From positions 62,001-126,000 of the forward strand of contig CAVZFB010000056.1 in the NCBI GenBank assembly GCA_963774345.1: 64,000 nt of DNA. The letters run 5' to 3'. The position numbers and the translations under genes were made by a program. Below the pieces are notes generated by a model. It worked only from the letters and a program-made list of their open reading frames with translations. It did not search any database and was not told where the DNA came from. This stretch comes from AP-15 sp963774345 (GTDB taxonomy: Bacteria > Pseudomonadota > Alphaproteobacteria > ATCC43930 > CGMCC-115725). Positions within the stretch are counted from its first letter, which is position 1; each line of letters begins with the position of its first letter. Positions 51,371 to 60,633 of this stretch are shown here, one piece after another.

Positions 51371-53701
51371 TTAAGTTGGGTTGGGGGTCCCGATGCTGCG
51401 TGCCGCGCGGATCGCGCGCCAGACGCGCTCGGCTGTCGCCGGCATGTCGAGATGCTCGACGCCGAGCGGCGCGAGCGCGTCGAGGATCGCGTTGACGATG
51501 GTCTGCGGCGCAGCGATGGCGCCGGCCTGGCCCGAGCCCTTGACGCCGAGCGGGTTGGCGGCGGTCGGCAATTCGTTGAGCATGATGTCGAGCGGCGGCA
51601 GATTGTCGGCGCGGGGAATTGCATAATCCAATAACGAGGCGCTCAACGGCTGGCCCGACTCGAGGTCAAAGACGGTATGTTCGAGCAGCGCTTGGCCGAC
51701 TCCTTGCGCGACTCCGCCCCGCACTTGGCCCTTAGTCAGCAACGGATTGATCAGCCGCCCATAATCATCGACCGCGAGATAGCGTTCGAGGCTGACCGCA
51801 CCCGTCTCCGGGTCGATTTCGACCTCGGCGACATGGCACCCGCTTGGGAAGGTAACGGCGTCGCATTCGTTGAACACATAGCTGTCGAGGCCCGGCGCCA
51901 TCCCGTCCGGCAGATTTGCCGGGTCGGTCGCGGAGCGGGCGATCGTCATCAGGTCGATGGCGCGCTCGGATCCGGGGACGATGAAATGGCCGGCGGAAAA
52001 CACCACCTCGGCGACATCGGCCTGAAGCAGGCCGGCGGCGATCGTCCGGCCCTTTTCGACGACCGCCTCGGCCGCCTTCACCAATGCCGCGCCGCCCTGA
52101 TGCATCGAGCGCGCGCCACCATGTCCTGCACCCGCTCGCACCGTCTGCGTATCGGCCTGGACATAGCGAAACGTCTCCAGCGGCAGCCCAAGCAGAGAAG
52201 CGGCGATTTGCGGGAAACTGGTCTCGTGGCCCTGGCCATTTGATTGGGTGCCGAGGATCAGTGCTACCCGCCCGTCTGACTCGAAGCGAATTTCGGCGCC
52301 CTCGTTGGCGGCGCCGCGCGCAGTTTCCAGAAAACAACTGACCCCGAGTCCGCGCAGGCGGCCGCGCGCCGCGGCCTCTATCCGACGCTCGGCGAAGCCG
52401 GCCGTCAGCGCCACGGCATCGTCGAGATTGGCGGTGAAACACCCGCAATCGATCGTCATGCCCAACGCGCTGCGGTGGGGGAATTTTCCGATCAAATTGC
52501 TCCGGCGCAGGCTCACCGCATCGCTGCCGATGTTGCGTGCGGCGAGGTCGACGAGCCTTTCGATCAGGTAATTGGCCTCGGGCTTGCCGGCGCCGCGGTA
52601 GGCATCGATCGGCACCGTGTTGGTAAAGGCGCCGCGTACCTCCATGAACACTGCCGGGATCGCGTAAACGCCGCCCATCGCCGTCGCCGGCGAATTGGTC
52701 GAGCTGCCCGGGCCGTTCGCCGACAGATACGCGCCAAGATTGGCCACCGTGGAGACGTCGAGCGCCAGAAACCGGCCATCCTGGTCGAGCGCCAGACGCG
52801 CCCGCGTGTGGTTGTCGCGGCCTTGGGCGGCGCTGATGAATTCCTCGGTGCGCTCGGCGACCCATCTAACCGGCCGACCGAGCCGCCGCGCGGCCCACAG
52901 CACGAGCACCCATTCCGGGTAAAGAAAATTCTTCATGCCAAAGCCACCGCCAACATCGGGTGCCGTCAGGCGGATTTGCTCGTCAGGGAGATGAAACACC
53001 GATTGCGCAAGCTGGCTGCGGATGCTGTGGACGCCCTGGCCGGTCAGCAGCAGATCGAGGCCACCGGTGGCTGCGTCATAGCGGCCGATCGCAGCCCGCG
53101 GCTCGATCGGCGTCGGCGCGAGCCGGTTGTTGACGAGCACAATCTCTGCGATCTGCGCCGCTCTGGCGAAGGCGGCATCGACCGCTTCCTTGTCGCCGCG
53201 CCGAAAGAGAAAGCAGAGATTGCCGGGCGCCTCGTCCCAGATCGCAGGTGCTCCGGGCTGCAACGCCGTCGGCGCGTCGGTGACCGCATCGAGAGGGCGG
53301 TATTCGACCGTGATCAGCTCGGACGCATCGCGCGCCAGCTCGCGGGTCTCGGCGACAACGAACGCGACCGGATCGCCGACATGCCGCACCCGCCCCCGCG
53401 CCAGCGCATAGCGCGGCGGCACGATCATCGGGTCAACGGCAGCGACCTGTGCGACGCATGGGAGCGGACCCAAACCCTCGGCGCGAAGATCGGCCTCGGC
53501 AAAGACGCCAAGGACCCCCGGAGCTGCCTGCGCCGTGGCTATATCGACCCGTTCGATCTCGGCATGGGCGTGGGGTGAGCGCAGGACATGGAGGCAGACC
53601 GCCCCGGGGACCGTGATATCGTCGACATACCGACCGCGCCCGGTCAGAAACCGAAAGTCTTCGAGCCGCCTAACAGAGCGTCCGAGCGCGTTGGCGTCCA
53701 T
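51371..53701 (-). CDS. Xanthine dehydrogenase/CoxL-family molybdopterin-binding subunit
   Basis: The 776-aa large subunit has the N-terminal hammerhead domain (LGRSVRRLEDFRFLTGRGRYVDD) and molybdopterin-binding segments (TAPDVGGGFGMKNFLYPEWV, DAYRGAGKPEANYLIERLVD, LGTQSNGQGHETSFPQIAA, GAGHGGARSMHQGG). The CoxL active loop Cys of true CO dehydrogenase is absent (AYRGAGK), so it is a form II-like hydroxylase. The active-site Glu near the C-terminus (usual GEAG) reads KGSGQAGAIAAP, giving Gln725. No FeS or FAD subunit genes flank it, so partners must lie elsewhere. AGGAGGAGG precedes the ATG. Confidence 0.88.
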   Translation of the reverse strand: MDANALGRSVRRLEDFRFLTGRGRYVDDITVPGAVCLHVLRSPHAHAEIERVDIATAQAAPGVLGVFAEADLRAEGLGPLPCVAQVAAVDPMIVPPRYALARGRVRHVGDPVAFVVAETRELARDASELITVEYRPLDAVTDAPTALQPGAPAIWDEAPGNLCFLFRRGDKEAVDAAFARAAQIAEIVLVNNRLAPTPIEPRAAIGRYDAATGGLDLLLTGQGVHSIRSQLAQSVFHLPDEQIRLTAPDVGGGFGMKNFLYPEWVLVLWAARRLGRPVRWVAERTEEFISAAQGRDNHTRARLALDQDGRFLALDVSTVANLGAYLSANGPGSSTNSPATAMGGVYAIPAVFMEVRGAFTNTVPIDAYRGAGKPEANYLIERLVDLAARNIGSDAVSLRRSNLIGKFPHRSALGMTIDCGCFTANLDDAVALTAGFAERRIEAAARGRLRGLGVSCFLETARGAANEGAEIRFESDGRVALILGTQSNGQGHETSFPQIAASLLGLPLETFRYVQADTQTVRAGAGHGGARSMHQGGAALVKAAEAVVEKGRTIAAGLLQADVAEVVFSAGHFIVPGSERAIDLMTIARSATDPANLPDGMAPGLDSYVFNECDAVTFPSGCHVAEVEIDPETGAVSLERYLAVDDYGRLINPLLTKGQVRGGVAQGVGQALLEHTVFDLESGQPLSASLLDYAIPRADNLPPLDIMLNELPTAANPLGVKGSGQAGAIAAPQTIVNAILDALAPLGVEHLDMPATAERVWRAIRAARSIGTPNPT

Positions 53702-53826
53702 CACCGTCCTCCTCCTGCCGAGGATCGGCTTTGCCACCCCAGTTGCCAAGAGCCCACCGGCGTCCTGGTGGATCGTCGTGAAGCACGCTATCCTCGGTTC
53801 CGGCTTCCGGGATTGAAGGGCGGAGC

Positions 53827-54153
53827 ATGCCGAAGGTCACCTATGTCGAGTTCAACGGCGCCGAGCATCGGGTCGAGGTGCCGCTCGGCCTTTCGTTGAT
53901 GCGCGGGGCCGTCAACAACAACGTCCCCGGCATCGATGCTGATTGCGGCGGCGAATGCGCGTGCGCGACCTGCCACGTCTATGTCGATCCGGCCTGGCTC
54001 GCCAAGACCGGAACTCCGGTGCCCGGGTCACAGGAGGCAAGCATGCTCAGTTTTGCCGCCGAAGGCGAATTCAATTCGCGCCTGTCGTGCCAGATAGCGA
54101 TGCGCGAGGAGCTCGATGGATTGATCGTCCGCATGCCCCAGGGGCAGCATTGA
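53827..54153 (+). CDS. [2Fe-2S] ferredoxin, putidaredoxin type
   Basis: The 108-aa ferredoxin has cluster ligands C40-x5-C46-x2-C49 and C88 (ADCGGECACATCHVYVD; SRLSCQI). C44 is additional. Length and the ending (LIVRMPQGQH) match the adrenodoxin/putidaredoxin class that feeds electrons to class I P450s. It lies 17 bp upstream of the P450 gene and is almost certainly its redox partner. The reductase gene is not in this window. Confidence 0.92.
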   Translation: MPKVTYVEFNGAEHRVEVPLGLSLMRGAVNNNVPGIDADCGGECACATCHVYVDPAWLAKTGTPVPGSQEASMLSFAAEGEFNSRLSCQIAMREELDGLIVRMPQGQH

Positions 54154-54170
54154 AAAATGGAGCAGCAGTG

Positions 54171-55403
54171 ATGAGCGCCGTACTCCATGACGCCTATTCG
54201 ATCCCTCTCGAGGCGATCGATGTCACCGATCCGCAGCTCTATCAGGACGACACTTACTATCCCTATTTCGAGCGGCTGCGCCGCGAGGCGCCGGTTCATT
54301 GGTGTCGGGAGAGCCGCTACGGCCCCTATTGGTCGGTGTGCAAATACCAGAACATCATGCAGGTCGAGGTCAACCACGCGGTCTACTCGTCCGAACTCGG
54401 CGGCATCACCGTCGAGGACCAACCGAAGGGGCTCGAGCGCGAGAGCTTTATCCGCATGGACCCGCCTAAGCACGACGAGCAGCGTAAGGTGGTGGGTCCG
54501 ATCGTGGCGCCGGCCAATCTTGCCGAGATGGAAGCGACGATCCGCGAGCGGACGATCCGGGTGCTCGAAGGTCTGCCGCGGAACGAGACCTTCGACTGGG
54601 TCGAGCGGGTATCGGTCGAGCTGACGACGATGATGCTCGCCACCTTGTTCGACTTCCCGTGGGAGGAGCGGCGCAAACTGACCTACTGGTCCGACGTCGT
54701 GATCTGCAATGTCCATGCCCCGGAATCGCCGGTGCACTCGGAACAGGAGAAGTTCGACGAATTGAAGAAAATGGCCGAGCGCATGGCTGAGCTTTACAAC
54801 GAGCGCGCCGCGCAGCCGCCCAAATTCGACCTGTTGTCGATGCTCGCGCATGGGCGGGCGACGCAGGACATGCCGTTGCGCGAATTCATGGGCAATCTGT
54901 CGCTGCTGATCGTCGGCGGCAACGACACCACGCGCAACTCGATGACCGGAGGCCTCTACGCGCTGAGCCAGCATCCCGGCGAATACCAAAAATTGCGCGA
55001 CGATCCGGCGCTGGTGTCGAGCCTGGTCCCCGAGATCATTCGGTATGTGACCCCGGTCATCCATATGCGGCGTACAGCGACGCAGGACGTGGAGCTCGGC
55101 GGCCAGTACATCCGCGTCGGCGACAAAGTTGTGATGTGGTATGTCTCGGGCAATCGCGACCCGGACGCGATCGAGGATCCCGATAATTTCATCATCGATC
55201 GGCCGCGGCCGCGCCAGCATCTGTCCTTCGGCTTCGGCATCCATCGCTGCGTTGGCAATCGACTGGCCGAGCTGCAACTCCGCATCCTGTGGGAGGAATT
55301 GCTGCCGCGCCATCCCGTCATCGAGGTCTTGGCGCCACCGCGCCGCACCTACTCCAACTTCATCCACGGGATGCGCTCGATGCCGGTCCGTATTCCGGCA
55401 TAG
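54171..55403 (+). CDS. Cytochrome P450, CYP153-like
   Basis: The 410-aa P450 has RMDPPKHDEQRKVVGPIVAP, the I-helix oxygen motif GGNDTTRNSMTGG, the ExxR motif EIIR, GDKVVMWYVSGNRDPDAI, and the haem loop FGFGIHRCVGNRLAE with Cys360 as iron ligand. These stretches closely follow CYP153 alkane/fatty-acid omega-hydroxylases as I remember them. It is soluble and needs the adjacent ferredoxin. A one-codon-set short frame (ATG 54156) overlaps its ribosome site. Substrate is inferred as a medium-chain aliphatic or terpenoid. Confidence 0.88.
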   Translation: MSAVLHDAYSIPLEAIDVTDPQLYQDDTYYPYFERLRREAPVHWCRESRYGPYWSVCKYQNIMQVEVNHAVYSSELGGITVEDQPKGLERESFIRMDPPKHDEQRKVVGPIVAPANLAEMEATIRERTIRVLEGLPRNETFDWVERVSVELTTMMLATLFDFPWEERRKLTYWSDVVICNVHAPESPVHSEQEKFDELKKMAERMAELYNERAAQPPKFDLLSMLAHGRATQDMPLREFMGNLSLLIVGGNDTTRNSMTGGLYALSQHPGEYQKLRDDPALVSSLVPEIIRYVTPVIHMRRTATQDVELGGQYIRVGDKVVMWYVSGNRDPDAIEDPDNFIIDRPRPRQHLSFGFGIHRCVGNRLAELQLRILWEELLPRHPVIEVLAPPRRTYSNFIHGMRSMPVRIPA

Positions 55404-55459
55404 CCAGAGAGATCGGCCACCAGGTTGCAGCGCCGCGGCAGCGGCGATAGGCTCGACGC

Positions 55460-56905
55460 ATGCCGGCGGTACCCAGATTTGTGCGCTACCTCAGCACGCG
55501 CGACCCTCGGCCCACTCCGCGTACTCTCTCGTTTGAGGATGTGCTTCTAGCCGGTCTTGCCGAAGATGGCGGGCTCTACGTGCCTGTTCATGTGCCTGCA
55601 CTTAGGCCCGAAGATTTGCGCGGATTTTCCGGGCAACCCTATGTCGAACTTGCGGCCTGCATCGTGGGGTTGTTCACCGGCGACGCGTTTTCGGCAGCCC
55701 AGCTGCGGCCGATCGCGGAGCGGGCCTATCGCGGGTTCCGCCATGCCGCGGTCGCGCCGTTGGTGCAGCTCGACGAGCAGCTGTGGCTGATGGAGCTGTT
55801 TCACGGCCCGACGTTCGCGTTCAAGGATCTGGCGTTGCAGCTCGTCGGCCCGCTGTTCGATGCGGCATTGGCTCGGCGCCGCGAGCATGTCACGATCGTC
55901 GGCGCCACTTCGGGCGACACCGGGTCGGCCGCACTCGCCGCCTGCCGCGATCGCGACGCGATCGACATCTTCATGCTCTACCCGTACGGGCGCATTTCCG
56001 AGGTGCAGCGGCGGCAGATGACGACGGTCGAATCGGCAAACGCCCATGCGATTGCGATCGAGGGCACGTTCGACGACTGCCAGGATCTGGTCAAAGGACT
56101 GTTCGCCGACGACGGGCTGCGGCGCGCGCTGAACCTCGCGGCGGTCAATTCGATCAACTGGGCGCGAATCGCGGCCCAGACCGTGTACTATTTTGCCGCG
56201 GGCGCGGCGCTCGGCGCCCTGCAACGGCCGCTGTCGTTCAGTGTGCCGACCGGCAATTTCGGTAACGTCTATGCCGGGCACGTCGCCCGCCTGATGGGGC
56301 TGCCGGTCGAGCGGCTGGTAATCGGCACCAACCGCAACGACATCCTCGCCCGCTACATCTCGACTGGCGATATGACGATCGCCATGGTCGAGCCGAGCCT
56401 GAGCCCGAGCATGGACATTCAGGTGTCGAGCAATTTCGAGCGGCTGCTGTTCGAGCTGAAAGGCAGAAACGGCGCGGCTGTCGCCGAGGCCATGAAGATG
56501 TTTCGCCAATCTGGCAGCCTTCCCGCGGACGACCAGGCATTGCGAGTGGTGCGCGGCTTGTTTTCGGCCCATAAGGTCGACGACACTCTGACGATGCAGA
56601 CAATCGCCGACACTTATGTTCGATCGGGAATTCTGATCGATCCCCATACCGCGGTCGCGGTAGCCGCCGCCCGCGCCGAACTCGGCGCGCACCCGGGCGG
56701 GGCGCCGATGGTGGCGCTCGCCACCGCTCATCCGGCCAAGTTTCCCGACGCGGTCGAGCGGGCGACCGGGATGCGTCCGGCGCAGCCGCCTGCGATCGGC
56801 GCGCTGTTCGAGAGGCGCGAGCGGACGACGGTGCTGGCAAACGATTTCGACACCGTGAAACGGTTCATTTGCGCCCATGCACGGCGCGCAGGAGCAGCAG
56901 CATGA
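55460..56905 (+). CDS. thrC: Threonine synthase
   Basis: The 481-aa PLP enzyme converts O-phosphohomoserine to threonine. It shows RYLSTRDP, LAEDGGLYVP, the PLP lysine K122 in FHGPTFAFKDLALQ, and GATSGDTGSAALAACRDRDAIDIFML, plus VNSINWARIAAQTVYYF and SFSVPTGNFGNVYAGHVA for phosphate binding. Length suits the fungal/proteobacterial class. Its stop overlaps the M16 peptidase start (ATGA), an arrangement common in Rhodospirillales. Confidence 0.95.
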   Translation: MPAVPRFVRYLSTRDPRPTPRTLSFEDVLLAGLAEDGGLYVPVHVPALRPEDLRGFSGQPYVELAACIVGLFTGDAFSAAQLRPIAERAYRGFRHAAVAPLVQLDEQLWLMELFHGPTFAFKDLALQLVGPLFDAALARRREHVTIVGATSGDTGSAALAACRDRDAIDIFMLYPYGRISEVQRRQMTTVESANAHAIAIEGTFDDCQDLVKGLFADDGLRRALNLAAVNSINWARIAAQTVYYFAAGAALGALQRPLSFSVPTGNFGNVYAGHVARLMGLPVERLVIGTNRNDILARYISTGDMTIAMVEPSLSPSMDIQVSSNFERLLFELKGRNGAAVAEAMKMFRQSGSLPADDQALRVVRGLFSAHKVDDTLTMQTIADTYVRSGILIDPHTAVAVAAARAELGAHPGGAPMVALATAHPAKFPDAVERATGMRPAQPPAIGALFERRERTTVLANDFDTVKRFICAHARRAGAAA

Positions 56906-58173
56906 CGGTACGGGTCTCCCCCCTGGCGAACGGGTTGCAGATCGCAACCGACCAGATCGACACCGTCGACACGGTCTCACTTGGCATCTGGGTCGATGTC
57001 GGGACCCGACACGAGCCGGCAGAAATCAACGGTGTCGCGCATTTTCTCGAGCATATGGCGTTCAAGGGAACCAAGCGGCGCAGCGCGCTCGCTATCGCCG
57101 AGGAGATCGAGGCGGTAGGCGGCCACCTCAACGCCTATACCTCGCGCGAGAGCACCGCCTTCTACGCCAAGGTACTGAAGGAGGATGTGCCGCTCGCGCT
57201 CGACATCCTTTCCGACATCCTGCAGCACTCGACCTTCGAGCCCGAGGAGATGGAACGCGAGCGCACCGTCATCCTGCAGGAGATCGGCCAGGCCAACGAC
57301 ACCCCCGACGACATCATCTTCGATCATTTTCAGGAATGCGCCTATCCCGACCAGGCGATGGGCCGGCCGGTGCTGGGCCGGCCCGAAATCATCCGCCGGC
57401 TCGGGCGCGACGAGGTCACGGCCTATCTGCGCGACCATTACGGCGCGCGGCGGATGGTGTTGGCCGCGGCCGGTAACCTCGACCATGACCGGATAGCCGC
57501 CCTGGCCGAACAGACGCTCTCGGATCTGCCGGCCGAACGCCTGGTCACGACCGAGCCGGCGCGCTACGCCGGCGGCGACCGACGCGAACAGCGCGATCTC
57601 GAACAGCTCCACCTGGTCTTGGGATTTCCTGGGCTAACCCTGGACGACCCCGATTTTTATGCGGCGTCGGTGCTGGCGACCGCGTTTGGAGGGGGCATGT
57701 CGTCTCGGCTGTTTCAGGAGATCCGCGAGAAGCGCGGGCTGGTCTATACGATCCATTGCTTTGCCCACAGCTATCGCGACGGCGGACTGTTCGGGATCTA
57801 CGCCGGCACCGGCGAGGAAGAGGCGGCCGAGTTGGTGCCGGCATTGTGCGAAGAGGCAAGAAAACTCGACGACGGACTGAGCGAAATCGAGCTGGCTCGC
57901 GCCAAGACGCAAATGAAGGCAGGGCTGTTGATGTCGCTCGAAAGCACGTCCGCGCGCTGCGAGCAGCTGGCCCAACACCTCTTGATCCACGGCACGCCGT
58001 TCGATCCGCCCGAAATCGTGCGGCGGGTCGAAGCGGTCGACGACTGCCGCGATCCGGCGCATCGTCGCGCGCTGGCGGTCGGGCCCGCCGACACTCACCG
58101 CGCTCGGGCCTCTAAGCCGGCTCGAGGATTTTGGCCGCGTGCAGGCGCGGCTCACCGCCTGATGCCGCGATAG
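56902..58173 (+). CDS. M16-family zinc peptidase (mitochondrial-processing-peptidase-like), C-terminus frameshifted
   Basis: The inverted zinc motif H47-F-L-E50-H51 (AHFLEHMAFKGT) with the distal Glu in RERTVILQEIGQ marks an active M16B peptidase of the PqqL/MPP-beta type. The frame follows the family to VRRVEAVD near residue 378, then turns to unrelated sequence ending at 58173. In the next frame the expected tail continues (AAIRRIVAR, PTLTALGPLSRLEDFGRVQA) to a TGA at 58160-58162. One surplus base near 58036-58046 explains this. Only the last 40 residues are affected, so the catalytic part is intact. Confidence 0.85.
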   Translation: MTVRVSPLANGLQIATDQIDTVDTVSLGIWVDVGTRHEPAEINGVAHFLEHMAFKGTKRRSALAIAEEIEAVGGHLNAYTSRESTAFYAKVLKEDVPLALDILSDILQHSTFEPEEMERERTVILQEIGQANDTPDDIIFDHFQECAYPDQAMGRPVLGRPEIIRRLGRDEVTAYLRDHYGARRMVLAAAGNLDHDRIAALAEQTLSDLPAERLVTTEPARYAGGDRREQRDLEQLHLVLGFPGLTLDDPDFYAASVLATAFGGGMSSRLFQEIREKRGLVYTIHCFAHSYRDGGLFGIYAGTGEEEAAELVPALCEEARKLDDGLSEIELARAKTQMKAGLLMSLESTSARCEQLAQHLLIHGTPFDPPEIVRRVEAVDDCRDPAHRRALAVGPADTHRARASKPARGFWPRAGAAHRLMPR

Positions 58174-58175
58174 CG

Positions 58176-58784
58176 ATGGCGCCGCAGCGCAAATCCTTTC
58201 CCCGGCTTTTTCTTTCGCGCTCAGACCCGTTCCGGCTGAGCGGCGACCACGTTTTCCTGCGCGCACCCGAACGCGGCGATTGGGAAGCCTGGGCGAGCCT
58301 GCGCGCCCGCTCCCGCGGATTCCTCGAACCGTGGGAGCCGAGCTGGCCGCCCGACGCACTCTCCCGGTTGAGCTTTCGTTCGCGCGTCGCTCGTTATGCC
58401 GAGGATTGGCGCACCGACCAGGCGTACAATTTTTTCATTTTCACCCATGACGACACGCTGGTCGGCGGGATCGGCCTATCCAATGTGCGCCGGGGCGTGT
58501 CGGAGACGGCGAGCCTCGGCTATTGGGTTGGCGAGCCGTTTGCCCGCCAGGGGCACATGACTGCGGCGCTGCCGCTGATCCTCGATTTCTCGTTTGCCCG
58601 GCTGCGGCTGCATCGGGTCGAAGCCGCCTGTCTGCCGACCAACATCCCCAGCCGGTCGTTGCTGACCCGAGCCGGGTTCCACCAGGAGGGCTATGCCCGC
58701 CAGTATTTGTGCATCGAAGGCAAATGGCAGGACCACCTGCTGTTCGCCATGCTGCACGATGATCGGCGGGCGCCTCGCGCTTAG
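58176..58784 (+). CDS. GNAT N-acetyltransferase (RimJ/RimL type)
   Basis: The 202-aa protein has RLSGDHVFLRAPERGDWEAWASLR, the acetyl-CoA-binding region LGYWVGEPFARQGHMTAAL (a Q/R-x-x-G variant) and the RimJ-type ending HRVEAACLPTNIPSRSLLTRAGFHQEG. It probably acetylates the alpha-amino group of ribosomal or other proteins. ATG 58176 lies two bases after the M16 stop, so it is translated from the same transcript. Confidence 0.88.
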   Translation: MAPQRKSFPRLFLSRSDPFRLSGDHVFLRAPERGDWEAWASLRARSRGFLEPWEPSWPPDALSRLSFRSRVARYAEDWRTDQAYNFFIFTHDDTLVGGIGLSNVRRGVSETASLGYWVGEPFARQGHMTAALPLILDFSFARLRLHRVEAACLPTNIPSRSLLTRAGFHQEGYARQYLCIEGKWQDHLLFAMLHDDRRAPRA

Positions 58785-58797
58785 ACGATCGTGTCGG

Positions 58798-59367
58798 CTA
58801 GGCGTGGCCGGCGTCGCTCGACAGGGTCGATAGGTCGATCCCGAGCTTGGCCAATGCGCGGCGCCATTTCCCATCGTGATCGGTGTCAAACACGATCTCC
58901 TGATCCGCGACGACGGACAGCCAGCCATTGGCCTGGATCTCGGCGTCGAGCTGGCCCGGCGCCCATCCGGCATAGCCGAGCGCGAACAGGCTGAGGCGCG
59001 GGCCTCGGCCCTTGCCGATGGCGCGCAGGATTTCCAGGGTGGCGGTCATCGAGATGTTATCGGCGACCGGCAGGGTTGCTTCCTCGCGATAATCGTCGGT
59101 ATGCAGCACGAAGCCGCGCCCGGGTTCGACCGGGCCGCCGAAATGCACGGGGCGCGTCTTGGTGAGGTTGCCGGGCGCGATCTCCAACTTGGCGAACAGC
59201 TCGGCCATGGTCAGCGAGTCTATCACTTTGTTGATCACCAGACCCATTGCTCCGGCGTCGCCGCTATGGGCGCACATGTAAATGACCGACCGGGCAAAGC
59301 GCGGATCGCCCATTTGCGGCATCGCCACCAGAAGCTGGCCCGCGAGCGAACTCACCATGCCCCCCAT
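58798..59367 (-). CDS. YqgE/AlgH-family protein
   Basis: The 189-aa protein shows SSLAGQLLVAMPQMGDPRFARSVIYMCAHSGDAGAMGLVINK, HFGGPVEPGRGFVLH and LSLFALGYAGWAPGQLDAEI, all typical of the family. A role in transcription control or redox response is reported for some members, but the mechanism is unclear. Three in-frame ATGs compete (59421, 59367, 59358); I chose 59367, just before the conserved start. It is divergent from the peroxiredoxin gene, which is a frequent pairing in alphaproteobacteria. Confidence 0.9.
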   Translation of the reverse strand: MGGMVSSLAGQLLVAMPQMGDPRFARSVIYMCAHSGDAGAMGLVINKVIDSLTMAELFAKLEIAPGNLTKTRPVHFGGPVEPGRGFVLHTDDYREEATLPVADNISMTATLEILRAIGKGRGPRLSLFALGYAGWAPGQLDAEIQANGWLSVVADQEIVFDTDHDGKWRRALAKLGIDLSTLSSDAGHA

Positions 59368-59543
59368 TGCGCTCTGTCGACCATCGCGCCCATTTCCTCT
59401 CCGATCCCGCGCCTTGCGCACTCATCATAACGGTTGCGCTGCGCCCCTGCGCACAAAAAACCGGCAGCCGGCCGGTTTGCCGAGCGGTCGGCGCTGTGCT
59501 ATCGCTCACGCTCAGGATCTGTACTGCATTGGAGGGACTTCCC

Positions 59544-60032
59544 ATGACGATCAAGGTCGGCGACAAGGTGCCGTCGGTGATGCTCAGGCAGGTAACCCCG
59601 GAGGGGCCAAAGGAGGTCGCCGCCGACGAGTTCTTCCGTGGCAGGAAAGTCGTGCTGTTCGCGGTGCCGGGCGCCTTCACCCCGGCCTGTTCGCAGCGCC
59701 ATCTGCCGGGCTATGTCGACAAGGCGGGCGACATCAAGGCGAAGGGCATCGACGAGGTCGCCTGCGTCGCGGTCAACGATGCCGCGGTCATGGGCGCTTG
59801 GGGCAAGGACCAGAAGACCGAGGGCAAAGTGACCATGCTGGCCGACGGGAGTGGCGATTTCGTCCGCGCCCTCGGGCTCGAGCTCGACCTCAGCAAGGGC
59901 GGGCTCGGCGTGCGCTCGAAGCGCTATTCGATGCTGGTCGACAACGGCGTCGTCAAGTCGCTCAACGTGGAGGCTCAGCCTGGCCAGGTCGACGCCTCGA
60001 GCGCTGAGGCGATGCTCAAGGCGCTGGTCTGA
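59544..60032 (+). CDS. Peroxiredoxin, Prx5 type
   Basis: The 162-aa protein has the peroxidatic Cys49 in VPGAFTPACSQRHLPGY, followed by CVAVNDAAVMGAWGKDQ and GVRSKRYSMLVDNG. These are features of the Prx5/AhpE-like single-domain group that reduces peroxides with glutathione or thioredoxin. A strong GGAGGG lies just upstream of ATG 59544; the longer frame is not real. Confidence 0.94.
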   Translation: MTIKVGDKVPSVMLRQVTPEGPKEVAADEFFRGRKVVLFAVPGAFTPACSQRHLPGYVDKAGDIKAKGIDEVACVAVNDAAVMGAWGKDQKTEGKVTMLADGSGDFVRALGLELDLSKGGLGVRSKRYSMLVDNGVVKSLNVEAQPGQVDASSAEAMLKALV

Positions 60033-60228
60033 GCCGGCATCGTCGTTGAGAGCCCTGTTCTGAGGGAAACCTGCCTTCGGAACGCGCGCTGAATCGCCGC
60101 CAACTCGGGCCGGGCGGCTTTGATGGGGCCGAACCCGCGGCAGTGTTGCATCAACTGAACCGCCGCGTGGCCTCCGTCGGGCTTTTGTACTTGATCTCAA
60201 CCTGCAACGAAGCTGGAGCGGTTGGCAA

Positions 60229-60591
60229 CTAAAGCCCGGATTCTCCGGGCAACGGCGTATTGCTCAAAATAGCTCGGATTTGATCGTCGGAAACCTGCCC
60301 GGCCATCTTCTGGTGGTATTGGTTATATGCCAGCTGACCGCCGACATAGATGCAGTTGCAAGCAATCGGGTCGGCGTACATGTACTTTACGCTGCCGTTC
60401 GAATTTCGCATCACGAACTGGTGAGGCGGCAGCGACTTCAGGGCTGCGATCCGCTCAGGCGTGTCGGCTTTCCTCTGCACAAACCCTGCCGCGGCGAGCA
60501 GGTCACCGTTATTCGGCGCCTCGGAGTCCGCGCATGCCGCGGCCAGGAACGCCATACCGGTCGCAAAAACCCAGTGACGCGATGCTGTCAT
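60229..60591 (-). CDS. Small predicted lipoprotein (120 aa)
   Basis: The N-terminus (TGMAFLAAACADSEAP) carries a lipobox ending at Cys20. The mature part is about 100 residues with HQFVMRNSNGSVKYMYADPIACNCIYVGGQLAYNQYHQKM, including a Cys-x-Cys pair, and a helical end (SDDQIRAILSN). I recall similar short lipoproteins in alphaproteobacteria but no function. It is transcribed in the same direction as the CoA-transferase genes, 43 bp downstream of them. Confidence 0.7.
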   Translation of the reverse strand: MTASRHWVFATGMAFLAAACADSEAPNNGDLLAAAGFVQRKADTPERIAALKSLPPHQFVMRNSNGSVKYMYADPIACNCIYVGGQLAYNQYHQKMAGQVSDDQIRAILSNTPLPGESGL

Positions 60592-60633
60592 TTTACGCCT
60601 CCCCTTGGTGAACGAAGGGTCGATGGCGCGGCT

